From Chloromonas sp. AAM2 (lineage: Eukaryota; Chlorophyta; Chlorophyceae; Chlamydomonadales; Chlamydomonadaceae), in contig QAXH01003783.1 of assembly GCA_004335635.1 (NCBI GenBank), positions 1 to 19,501 on the forward strand: a stretch of DNA of 19,501 nt, read 5' to 3'. Below are positions 10,540 to 19,501 of this stretch, one piece after another (positions within the stretch are counted from its first letter, which is position 1; the number at the start of each line of letters is the position of its first letter). Both the position numbers and the translations under genes were made by a program. A model generated the notes under the pieces. It saw only the letters and a program-made list of their open reading frames with translations. It was not told the origin of the DNA and searched no databases.

Positions 10540-12354
10540 CTATTCACGCTTGCAGCAGCCTTCTGGGGTGTTGCACCCATATGTCCAAAAGGCGTTGCCG
10601 TCATGTGCTTGTCTGGCAGGAGTTTCCAGCCGTGCAAGCCAGTATCCAAGTATTTCTGCACAGCAAAATTGCACAGTCAAGTACGCATGAATCTGTTGCA
10701 CAGTGTACATGCGACTCACTCTGCAGGATGGAAAACGCAGCCCCAACCATCATCCCAGCCTCACCTCTTCCATCTTGCAGCTATCTTCTATATGCACAAA
10801 TGTTCACATCTCCGCATGCCCCAGGTCCGTGGCCCGGCCATGGGCCAGCATCATGTTGCCCTTCCTTGCGCCAGGCGGAAATGCCATCTCACGCCTGCAG
10901 CATGGAAGGGGCAACATGCTCATGCTTTGTTTAAGATGTCGGCTGCTGATAAGCGCCTGGTTGGTTTGGATTGCGGTACCGTGGCTTGATCCATGATAAT
11001 GACGATGAAGATGAAAGCAGTGTCGCATGACCAACATTCTTTTGCATTATGTGTCGTTTCAACTTATTGACATGCCATAACCATGATCTGTTGCCTTTGG
11101 CATGGTGTGCTTGGGACTTACTGAGGAATTGCTTTCTCTGCCGAGTGATCTGGCTCTTTTTGCGCTTCTTGATGGGTCTCCAATCCTCTTCCCATGACTG
11201 CAACGGCTTGTCCTTCTTGTGCAACACCTTGTCCTTGATTTTTGTTGATGTTCGGCTGGGTGGCCGTGCTGATTGGTGGGTCGGCCAGGCGATAGGAAGC
11301 CTGTGGCAGCAGGTCATGATGCATCTGACTGCATAATGGTTGCGCTGAAAACGGGATTACCGGGAACGGACTCTGAAGGCCATGTAGATGTTCCTTTCTA
11401 AACGCTCGCGACCCACAGTCAAATTGCAAACCTGAGACCCATGCAAGCTCAATTGATGATTGATTGCCTGAGTTTGGTGGCCATTACAAGCGCAGCTGGC
11501 TGCTCAAAGGAACACAGGACTCGTGCGCTGGCCATGCCACAGCTTGGCTACCTCCCCAAGGAGGCGGGTGGCCATGCATTGTTATAGCAGTCATGCGCAC
11601 CACATGTGTGTTTGCTAGTGATACCGACGCGCACCTGCTGGTAACCTTGGCGAGCTCATCCCGGACTTTGCTGTCGCCTTGGGCTTGAGGAGTGATCTTC
11701 CTCCTCTTGCGCTTCATAAGCCTCCAATCCTGTTCCCATGTTTGCAATGGCTTCTTCTTCTTGTGCGACACATTGGCCTTTATCATTGTTGTCGCTCGAC
11801 TGGGTGGTGGTGCTGGGCCCTTGGGCGGCCTGGCGACAGAAGGCCTGCGGCAGATGTTTATGGTGCACCTGACTGCAGTTGATTGCTAGTTACGTTAGGA
11901 GCGGGGCTACCGGGGCGGGGTTGGAAGGCCGGATGGATGTTCTTGCCCTTGTCGCCGGTTGCGGCACATCGTGACTGTACACTTGAAGCCCCACATGTAC
12001 GCAACATTTGTGCCATGCACATCAAAGTCGGAGTGCGCGAGTACAATGTTACGTCTCTATCTGTCAATGTGTGGTTTGAATTCCAAGACACGGAACCACG
12101 CGAGCTGAGCTGCTGTGGCTCCGCTGCCTGCATGTCGCAAGCCAGCAGGTTATTGAGGCCCTGCGCTTCAGTTGTATGCTTGCTAGTGGCACCGAGGCGC
12201 ACCTGCTGGTAACCTTGGCGAGGTCATCCCGGGCTTGCCTCACGCCCAGGTTTTCAAATATCTCCTTGTTCTTCGCAATCCTTGCCAATCGCTGCGCTTC
12301 TAACGATTCAGCTAACAGCGCATTCTGCAGTGCAGCCTGGGGACGCGTTGCCAT
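10540..12354 (-). CDS. Unidentified basic protein with an internally duplicated exon
   Basis: I do not recognise this gene. Exon 1 is 12354..12203 (true ATG), exon 2 is 11868..11635 and exon 3 is 11324..11122. The two junctions match in phase (2 to 2) with GT-AG sites, and exon 3 ends at a GTAAGT donor in phase 1. A possible last exon is 10655..10540 (acceptor GCTGTGCAG, ending CCKRE-stop). Alternatively exon 3 reads through to a TAA at 10931; the 3' end is uncertain. Exon 1 has a charged helix-like stretch (QRLARIAKNKEIFENLGV) that recalls the R-I-x-x-N-x-x-x-x-x-x-L-G motif of many uncharacterised plant and algal proteins. Exons 2 and 3 share Pro-rich, Cys-containing starts and a very basic block (PLQTWEQDWRLMKRKRRK versus PLQSWEEDWRPIKKRKK). 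Such blocks could be nuclear localisation or nucleic-acid-binding segments, but that is inference. Confidence 0.5.
11122..12240 (-). repeat. Intragenic tandem duplication, unit about 550-570 bases
   Basis: Two diverged copies lie side by side, roughly 12240-11690 and 11670-11122. Each runs from an exon end encoding RD(D/E)LAKVTSR, through an intron starting GTGCGC, to an exon start whose protein begins C(T/I)(I/M) and leads to the PLQ(T/S)WE(Q/E)DW block. Shared donors lie 568 bases apart (12203 and 11635) and shared acceptors 544 apart (11868 and 11324). Similarity also covers the intron flanks (11340-11400 against 11890-11950). Confidence 0.75.
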
Positions 12355-12859
12355 CCTACAACTACTCGGTACCTGCGCCTGTCACTGCACTGCGGGCCTT
12401 TGGCCACAGTTCCTCGTCAGTCCAGAGAAGAAGCGGCGCGAGCTTGCGTTTTGTTTGTCAGCAGATGCTTATGCGCTCATTTCGTTTGGCAGCGCGAGGT
12501 TCAGGACTGTCCAGACTTCGATTTGATCACGCGGGCACATGCATGTGGAAGTGACCTACAAACCTTCTCACTCATGAGTGTAATGATGAACTCTTCTACG
12601 CATTACCACACAGCGCGGCTGGCATCCATAGCTGGATGCAGAGAACATCAGCAATTATACATCATCAGAGTACCATCTGCGCCTCGTACATTCACAACCT
12701 TGTCAACGCGACTTGTCAGTCCAGGCACGCTGTTTACTGCATGTGCAACTGATGCTACACATACTGATAGGTTCCCACAACAGCAAGATACGTCAAAACA
12801 ATGTCGTGTCCGGCTTGCACTGGCAACACAAGCTTCAAACTCTGCCTGGATCCGCATCA
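12355..12859. other. Spacer between two minus-strand genes
   Basis: This holds the 3' UTR of the LpxC-like gene and the upstream region of the unidentified gene that starts at 12354. I found no minus-strand TGTAA signal in it, and no coding exon with splice support. Confidence 0.4.
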
Positions 12860-15800
12860 TCATTGTGGCTTTGCCTTTCCTTCTCCCTCATCCTCGGCCG
12901 CCTCCCCTTCTTCATCTCCTTCCTCTCCCTCTGCTCCTTCCTCGTATTCACCCTCGTCCAAATCTTCCAAGTCATCCTCTCCCTCTTCGAACTCGTCTTC
13001 CTCTCCCTCTTCACCCAGCTCCGCTCGCATGATCTCCTGCATCTGAAGCTTGGTGAACTCCATCAACTCGACCACCTGCAAACAACAGCAACAGCGCCAT
13101 AGAACAAAGGCTGGCTCTCCCTCACAAAAACATACAGGGATGTATGACTAGAGAGGGGCGTTTGCCGTATTGACGTGCTTCGCTCTTGACAAGCCCACAA
13201 CTGTACAGCTTACACCCCCTTGCATACCTGGTCAACGTCAGGATTGACGTTCAGCGGCACATCCCACACAGGCGTCCAGCAGTCCTCCTGAGCCTCCATG
13301 CGTTCGTGCATCTCTTTAAGAAAGTTGAGCCGTAGTTGTGGAGTGGCCTGCGACAACAAGAAGAGCAAACTTGTCTGTGTGATAATCTCAACACTCGTTT
13401 GCGCAGGATGACACACAGCCCTCACTCATCACTGACAGGTGCACAGCCGCCTGATTAACAAACAACAGAAGGTACAGGGCGGAAGAGCAGCAGAACCAGG
13501 CCACATGCGCAGCCATGAACGCACAATCTAGTAATTACTCAAAATACAAACTTGCTCTACAGTAGCTGTTGACGTTAGCATCATGCTCTGCAAGCATGAG
13601 AAGGAATGCATGCACTACCTTGACGCCTCAGTGTGTTCATCTCACCTTGTACGTTGTGATGTGTCCGAAGGGCAGGCCGGCGTGTCCGGGACGGGCGTTG
13701 AGGGCCATCATGCCTATCGTGAACATGACCTCAAAGCGTGCGGCCTCATCATGCACGTAGCGCAGGTTGTTGGCGTCCAGCCACCTACACACACATGGAA
13801 TCAGAGCGGGCAAAGCCTCGTGTGTACTAAGCCTTTTGCAGGTGTTGTTGAACAACATCGCATAGCTGTCACTTTCGCCTGGAAGGCTTGAGGCAGCATT
13901 GCCAATTGCCAGCATGCTGCCTATGCCATGTGTTGCAGGTCCTGCCTCCCTACATGTGCCCAGATGAGGTGGCAGGACTCACCCGTCTCCCTGGGCGATC
14001 ATGAGCGTGCCCTGGGTCCCGCCCTGGAAGAACCCGTACGCTGACATGAGCTGCAGGCATGAGCAGTGCAGGACAACACGACACGCACGACACGACTCAA
14101 ACCAGTCAGATACTATGGTGAAGTAGGCCATCATAGAAAGATTGCGACCTGACCAACGTTTCGTCAAATACATGTCGGTTGCAGTTGGCTGGCATAGCCA
14201 CATGCCCAGCTGCAGGGCCTGCTCATTGCGTGAAGGGGACGTGCATTCAAACGCATGGTGACCTTGGTGCCCTGGTGATCCCAGTACAAGGATAGGATGG
14301 CGTGCTCGTGCAGCGATGCAGAGCTGCTGGTCTGCACCCCCTAACGCTCTTGAACCTGCTGTTCCCTATCCCTCGCGTGTCCCGCCGCATAGCGCACCTG
14401 TAGATGCTCCACAGCCGCCAACCAGCGCCTGGCTCCGCCCAGCTCAAAGCGGAAGGGCAGATTCTCAAAGATGCTCCAACTCTTCCATTGCTTGCCAATA
14501 GCCTGCAGCATGGCGTCAGGGTTGGTTTGATGGGACCGTCAACCCAATGACCTACTGGCGCAGTGCAGTCTGCCCCACCTCTGATGTCTGAACACATCAC
14601 GTGTGATCCCCAGCATGCAGCTTGTCTGTGCGTCCGTCCAGTCCGACCGCAAGCCAAATGTGCTGCAGCTCCCAAATCATGAATCTGCCTACATAATCAC
14701 TCACCCCACTGCTGTCTCGTGCTGCTGGAATGTATGCCACATCTGCCAAAGCTGACAGCTGTTTCCAGTTTTGACCCAACACACCGCTGCTGAGTACTGC
14801 TGATGTGCATGCCACATACGCCACACAGCTGACAGTATGCTGTTTCCTGATCTAATCCCAGCACACCGCTCAAGCTGCCAAGCAGTGCCCCTCACCTCTG
14901 ATACCAAGTGATGATCCACGCCCGCCGTAACACGCATGTTATCCTCAGGCACGAATGTGATGTAGGCGTCCCCCTGAGTGACCGTGAACGGCTCGCCCCG
15001 GTACCGCGCCGCCTCCCGCCGCACATACCCCTCCTCGCCGTCCCCCCGGGGCGCAGGGCGGAGACCGGCGAACTGGATCTCCATCGCCCACCCCATGGCC
15101 GACCCGTCCAACTGTGGCAGCTCCATGCCACCCTCAATCTCAATTCTGGAAAACACAACCAAATCAGACCAAACACATTATCGACAAGCCTCTGGCATGT
15201 ACTGGTTTGCCCACAACTCCAGGGCAATGTGCAATCCATACCCTTTGATGTATGCTGGTTGGCCCATAACCTAAGGAAACCGTGTTCTTCTTGTTTGCCC
15301 AAACCCATGGCCCCAAACCTGTCATAGCCCATCATACAAGCGTGACTATGAGGCGTGCATGGGCCAAGCTGGACAGGAACTGACAGGTCATGCCTCGGTT
15401 GCCAACCAGCGCCCACCTTGCGTTGTCCACTCCTGTTGCCTCCAAGGCAGCTAGCAGCAGCTCCGCTCCCACAACCGTGTCCTCGTTACTGGTCATGTTG
15501 CCGAGCGTCAACGTCACAGCCTGAACGCACATCCAAACTGAACACGGGCTGACCATGCAATGAGTAGCAGTGTAACCTCATCACACATAATGCTGCACAG
15601 ATAGGCTTCTATAAACAAACAAAGCAAGCAAGTGGTTCACGTGTGTTCAGTCCAAGCGTGTCCAAGCGCCCATGCGCATGTCACCCAGCTCTTGCCATGC
15701 AACCACCTGACGCATGCCAACTAATGTGCAGTAGCTCCATAACACATGCAGATGGGCCCAAACCCTTGAATCAAGAGTTCACCTACAGCTGGAATGTGCA

Positions 15801-17209
15801 CGTTGTCAATGTGTGCCAGCAACCCCTCCCCCTCAGCCCGGCCTTGGATGTCCTCTGGCTCGGAAAACTCCCATTCGCCACTCTGCACGTCGTCGCCGGC
15901 CTCCCACCGCTGCGTGCACAAGGGCGCACACATGGTGCTGCATGTGTGCAATACCAACAAGCCGTTCCGGCATGAGATGATGCCTGCCCATGCTCTACCT
16001 GTCTTCTATTACTTTGCCCGCTGTTTTTGTGTTTGACAAGCCCAAATAAACACAGCTTACCGAAAGCAAGTCCTGAGCATCCACGTCGTGCAAGAACTGC
16101 TTGAAGGTTCCCACAAAGCCTTCGTCTTCTTGGGCAACCAAGAACTGCTTGAATAAAGTCACTTTCTTTTCCTCCAGCTCAGGGTCGATGGGCACTGCAA
16201 GGACAACCAAATAGGTGACACCAAACAACATGACTGGAGACATAATAGACCTGTAATGCTTGACAAGAGCAGGCCGAACATAAAAGATGGGTGGCGCGTT
16301 GCCTGCATGAGCTTGCATGCCCAAGGACAAACTTACTTTGACCTCCCTCCTCCAGCTCCACTTCTATGGGCTCGTTAACTTCCATGCGGTGGCCGTTGGT
16401 GCCTGCAGCATGCGAACCAGCACACCATGCTGTCGCCCTGCATGCGCCGCCGACACATTTCAAAACCCTGATGATGCAGCTTGGAATGTACCACTTGCCT
16501 TCCTCCACGCGCACAAAATAGCGCCCCTCATTAGCGAATGCAGGCATAACTCGCACGTACGCTGCAAAGGCATAGCAGAAGCGACAGAGATGGCATGCAC
16601 AGATTTGATCCAGCACGCACGCATCAGCAGTTCTTGTTGTGCGCATGCAGCCTATTCCTTACCATAATCCCCTGTGTGTAGACCCACGCCACCCAGCGTG
16701 AAGGAAGTAATTAGGGTTTGCTGGTAGTCGCCAGGCTGCGGATGGAGCAATGTACCGACATTCAATCACTAAAGGATGCATGCGCAAAAGCGATCCCATC
16801 TTGCATGCTGCACTTGTGGAAATCTGAGGGCTGCATGTTTCGGAAGACCTACATAAGGGTGCTCGGGGCCGCCTCGCTCCAGGATTTCAGGGGCTGTGAC
16901 CTTCTGATCGCGTGGAGCCCTCGTGCTGGCTACCTTGTCTGGCTCTTCACTCCCTTCTGGTGCAATCTCCTCTGCTTTCACTGCCTTTGGCCTTCCTGCC
17001 GCCTTGGCTTGCACGCTTCTGCTCGCATGTCTGCTTGCATGCTGCTGATGATGAATACATCCCTGCTGTCTGATGGCAAACTCTACTGCGTGTCGATCGT
17101 TGGTGAATGCTGCGCCAAGGGCAGTTGCGATGGGCGCCGGCGAAGGCGATGGCTGATGATTGCGAGGGCACCGAAATGACGGGGCACTGCCCCTGCCAAG
17201 TACGTGCAT
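12860..17209 (-). CDS. LpxC-like pseudoenzyme with acidic insert and acidic tail
   Basis: LpxC deacetylates UDP-3-O-acyl-GlcNAc in lipid A synthesis and also occurs in plants. Exons: 17209..16853, 16735..16663, 16561..16499, 16402..16337, 16194..16061, 15909..15787, 15520..15417, 15145..14896, 14502..14398, 14050..13983, 13784..13646, 13347..13228, 13075..12860 (TGA). Every junction is phase-consistent and the sum is 605 residues (E. coli LpxC: 305). Column matches: QQTLITSFTLGGVGLHTG (124-141), MPAFANEGRYFVR, HIPA (269-272), LLLAALEATGVDNARIEIEG (294-313), ELPQLDGSAMGW, GFFQGGT, LRY..DEAAR. The E. coli zinc ligands H79, H238 and D242 correspond to Leu293, Phe465 and Phe469. K239, D246, H265 and T191 become Glu466, Met473, Pro497 and Arg416, while E78 is kept as Glu292. 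A roughly 100-residue acidic insert (165-268) and a Glu/Asp tail (about 553-600) are extra. Residues 1-70 are Arg/Ser/Ala/His-rich and may be an organelle transit peptide. Exon 1's start is the least certain part; the fold assignment is strong. Confidence 0.8.
12880..13010 (-). other. Purine-rich (GAG/GAA/GAC) coding tract for the acidic tail
   Basis: The plus strand is almost pure pyrimidine (CTCC, CTTC, CTCT words), so the sense strand is a GA-rich repeat-like tract. It encodes an uninterrupted Glu/Asp/Gly tail about 45 residues long in the last LpxC-like exon. Such tracts expand easily by slippage, and the tail may differ in length between strains. Confidence 0.8.
16403..16498 (-). other. 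Probable GC-AG intron in the LpxC-like gene
   Basis: The donor reads GAAG|GCAAGT, the classic GC-AG consensus, and the acceptor is GCTGCAG. No GT donor in the right phase gives a normal-sized intron here. The GC donor gives phase 1, exactly what the downstream exon needs (VEEG-TNGHRMEV). The 96-base intron is a multiple of three and stop-free, so retention would insert 32 residues, including a Cys- and Ala-rich run unlike the rest of the protein. Confidence 0.65.
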
Positions 17210-17739
17210 CGCACTCCTGAAACTGAGCCCTCTGCTGGCGGCGTTCGCATCACCATCAATGCGGCGACAGCTGCATAATTTTCAACCGGCGCCGTTTGCA
17301 ACGGCCGTTCTCCATGAGCAGCATGCACATCTGATTTGGTGGCTTAACAGTGCTTCCAAATGGCCGTCCCGGTTACACTGGAAGGAGTATAACTTACACC
17401 CAAGAGCACTGGTTGCAGGGGCAAGAAAATGACTAAAGTACCAACCTGAACCCTAAAATCCGTGACTTCCAAGGATGTCAGATATCTGGCTCAGTCTACA
17501 TATATCTGACATCTCTGAAAACCCCACAATCTGTGAAGACTCAGCTGGCAGACATCTGACGCGTCTGCAGCTCATCTGGCGACCTCAGTGGCCTCCTCTG
17601 CATACGAGTAAGCAGCATTTCAAGCAATCCTCGCTAGCTGCAGTGTGTGCCACACATCTCTCCGTGTGCGCCTCGTTCCACCCATGACATCCATGCATGG
17701 ATGGATCAGTGTTGTCCTCCTTTGCCAGCTGGAGCCTGG

Positions 17740-17842
17740 TCCGTCAGTGGGTCAGGGTCAGACTGGCATCACTGACATGTCAGTCCTTTGCCCCGCCTGT
17801 CAAGGTTGTTGCCAGGTGGTGCCTGAAGGGTCCGTCAGTGGG
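17740..17842. repeat. Diverged direct repeat around GGTCCGTCAGTGGGT
   Basis: GGTCCGTCAGTGGGT occurs at about 17739-17753 and again at about 17828-17842. Each copy is preceded by a TTTGCC/TTGCC and CCAG(C/G)TGG...GCCTG stretch, so the duplicated unit is longer than the exact word. Spacing is about 89 bases. Confidence 0.7.
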
Positions 17843-18319
17843 TGCGATGCCCATTGCGTCATGTGTTGACCTTTCTTGTCAACTTGCACAGCATGCCCCG
17901 CAGGAGGTTGATATCCTGCGGTCAGTCAGAAACACAGCAGTTCGGCAACAAGCAGTACAACCAGGCATCTCAGCTTTGTGCATAGCCAGTTGACTGCAGG
18001 CAATACTGCTGAGACTGACTGTTGCTGCTGTAAGCGCAGTAGCAAAGCTGACAGCGGCAGTTTGACGTCTCCTAACACTGCTTCTCCGTGTGGGTTGACT
18101 GGCAGCGTATTGAGGGCCGATCTGCCGCTCTCCAAATGACATGTCAAGCAGGCATGGCGTTTCAACAAAGTTGCAGAAGAGGTTGACGCAGTGTACAGAA
18201 CGTTTAGAACCCTCTGATGCAACGTGCCAAGTTGCCTAGTCAACCCTGACCCTGAACCTTCATGGTCCTATCTGCACGCTTCGCAAATGGTGCAGCTGCC
18301 TGCCCTGGCTTGCCCTGTT

Positions 18320-18510
18320 CGAGCACAACCCTACTCTTCCAGCACAACCCTACTCTACCAGCCCAACCTAAACCTTACCCTACCTCTGCGTACCCTACCC
18401 TACCCCACCTCTGCGCACCTACACTGACCTCAAATCTACCATATCCTGCCCTAACCAACACCTAACCAACTCAACCAACCCTGCCTTAGCCTACCCTAAC
18501 CTGATTCTAC
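18320..18510. repeat. C-rich, telomere-like interstitial tract
   Basis: CCCTA, CCCTAA and CCTAACC words recur irregularly, and the plus strand is nearly free of G. They resemble the CCCTAAA/CCCTAAAA telomere repeats of plants and green algae but are too degenerate to be an active chromosome end. The tract ends exactly where the minus-strand exon at 18511 begins, so it would lie in that gene's intron, where the sense strand is G-rich (GGGTAGGGTAGGG). Confidence 0.7.
18378..18406 (-). other. Potential G-quadruplex on the minus strand
   Basis: Read on the minus strand, four G-runs of three or four Gs are separated by loops of 2, 2 and 12 bases. This fits a loose quadruplex motif about 105-130 bases downstream of the donor of the 18511-18774 exon. 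Folding is a prediction from pattern only. Confidence 0.45.
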
Positions 18511-18774
18511 CTGCACGCTGAGCGCCTCCACTCGCCCCAGGAGGTTGTGCACATGCATCTCCACCGACTGCCGCTTGGCAGCATCGCTCTCAAAGAAAGA
18601 GTTTGCCTCCAGTGCAGCAAACAGGGAGCTCAGAAATGCCTGTGCGTGCCCACGTGTTGCCAGCTCCTGAGGATTCAAATGCTCAGCTGACGTGGGCCGG
18701 GAGAAAGCGTACGTGGCGGTTGCTGAACCGTTACCCAGAGATGCTTGGTGTTGCTTCAGCTTGGTATCTGCCAC
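18511..18774 (-). CDS. Exon of an unidentified minus-strand gene
   Basis: An 88-codon frame ends at a CAG|GTAGAA donor at 18511 in phase 0. It has no ATG in frame back to the stop at 18886-18888 (the first available start is GTG), so it is probably an internal exon. Candidate acceptors are ACTGCAG near 18787 and CACGTCAG near 18691. The C-terminal half looks like a soluble helical protein (QAFLSSLFAALEANSFFESD, then HVHNLLGRVEALSVQ), which argues that this strand is coding rather than the overlapping plus-strand frame. I recognise no family. It could be an upstream exon of the LpxC-like gene, but that gene already has a usable ATG at 17209, so a separate gene is more likely. Confidence 0.45.
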
Positions 18775-19305
18775 GTGTGCTGCTGCAGTGGGTATGGCTT
18801 CTGGGTAAGCTAATGGTAGCCCCGCCTGTCCTGCCTCAAGCAGCAGCTTGTGCCGCTGGTGTGCCTGCAGGCGTGGTACAAATTGTCATGAGGTGCATCC
18901 ACAGAAGAGGCAAGGATTGGGATTTGAAGCTTGGAGCCTTTGTACGTGCGTGTGGTGCAGCTGTCTTCGACTTTGCTGCCAACATGGCGCAGTGTGCAGG
19001 CACCTGTGCCGACTCTCGAATACATACATGCTCAGCAGTAGAGACTGTCACAATCTGTGAATGCCCACACCGGCAGCAGAACTCTGCACTGCAGTAGCCA
19101 GTGCCAGGCGTGTCGCACTGTCCATCACACTGTTGCACAAACACTGGGTGCTGAGCTCTTTCCACCTACCTGGAAAAGGTCATACACTGTCACTGTCACC
19201 GCTTGTGCCAGGTTCAGTATGGGGTACCTGTGTGGTGCACAGCCAGAAACCAGTCTTGGATTGACCACACTGACCCCGCCATGAGTTGTGAATAAAAAGC
19301 AGTTT
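18775..19305. other. No supported gene
   Basis: The stretch may contain an upstream exon or the promoter of the minus-strand gene at 18511-18774, but no exon could be anchored by splice sites or family resemblance. The plus-strand frame 18603-19097 starts from TTG and overlaps the better minus-strand exon. Confidence 0.35.
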
Positions 19306-19501
19306 GGTCAGGCGAGCAGTGTGCTGTGGTCAGGCGAGCAGTGTGCTGTGGTCAGGCGAGCAGTGTGCTGTGGTCAGGCGAGCAGTGTGCTGTGGTCAGG
19401 CGAGCAGTGTGCTGTGGTCAGGCGAGCAGTGTGCTGTGGTCAGGCGAGCAGTGTGCTGTGGTCAGGCGAGCAGTGTGCTGTGGTCAGGCGAGCAGTGTGC
19501 T
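19306..19501. repeat. 22-bp tandem repeat, about 8.9 copies, cut by the window edge
   Basis: A perfect 22-base unit beginning GGTCAGGCGAGC repeats head to tail from 19306 to the end of the window with no sequence differences between copies. Perfect identity points to recent expansion, or to an assembly artefact at a contig end. There are no unique spacers, so it is not a CRISPR array. 22 is not a multiple of three, so a frame would shift with every copy; it is probably a noncoding minisatellite. Confidence 0.97.

Larger units (their letters stand above)
17210..18510. other. Region without a supported exon between two minus-strand coding segments
   Basis: It includes the upstream region of the LpxC-like gene and possibly introns or later exons of the gene whose exon is at 18511-18774. 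The minus-strand frames at 17879-18142 and 17926-18243 show no family resemblance. Features seen are a diverged direct repeat at about 17715-17845, clustered short CATCTG/ATATCT words at 17475-17580, and the C-rich telomere-like tract at 18320-18510. Confidence 0.4.

Noticed and set aside
10254..10934. Plus-strand open frame of 226 codons with a true ATG
   Set aside because: The translation is Cys-, His- and Ser-rich without domains, and it overlaps a plausible minus-strand terminal exon with a good acceptor. I could not support it as a gene.
16337..16561. Single uninterrupted exon in the LpxC-like gene
   Set aside because: The frame is open throughout, but it would insert a Cys/Ala-rich stretch unlike the flanks, and a consensus GC-AG intron fits the phase exactly.
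18320..18510. True telomere or chromosome end
   Set aside because: The words are irregular and unique sequence, including an exon, continues on both sides.
18603..19097. Plus-strand open frame of 164 codons with hydrophobic stretches
   Set aside because: It begins at TTG and lies opposite the minus-strand exon at 18511-18774, which has better protein-like composition and a splice donor.
19306..19501. CRISPR array
   Set aside because: The 22-base units are contiguous with no spacers, and the genome is eukaryotic.

Overview
The window is nuclear DNA of a eukaryote, most likely a green alga (Chlorophyta). Its genes are split by many GT-AG introns of roughly 75-1000 bases. The best recognised protein resembles the land-plant Sec1 protein KEULE. 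TGTAA, the usual green-algal poly(A) signal, lies downstream of that gene. No operon, bacterial promoter, tRNA or rRNA was seen. All gene models below were built by joining open frames at splice sites and checking that intron phases agree.

Layout. (1) 42-377, minus strand: the first two exons of a gene that leaves the window on the left; it encodes an N-terminally membrane-anchored protein, possibly a methyltransferase. (2) 2146-8992, plus strand: a complete 15-exon Sec1/Munc18-family gene of about 632 residues. (3) 10540-12354, minus strand: an unidentified basic protein. Its middle exon looks like a fusion made by an intragenic tandem duplication. (4) 12860-17209, minus strand: a 13-exon gene of about 605 residues whose core aligns with LpxC (UDP-3-O-acyl-N-acetylglucosamine deacetylase) but has lost all three zinc ligands and other catalytic residues. 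It also carries a large acidic insert and an acidic tail. (5) 18511-18774, minus strand: one convincing exon of an unidentified gene, next to a C-rich, telomere-like tract. (6) 19306-19501: a 22-bp tandem repeat running off the right edge.

The genes do not form an obvious pathway. Sec1 acts in SNARE-dependent vesicle fusion. The LpxC-like protein is probably an organellar pseudoenzyme with a new role. The Sec1 gene and the unidentified basic-protein gene converge tail to tail. The most interesting items are the catalytically dead LpxC-like protein, its GC-AG intron, and the hybrid exon at 11635-11868.
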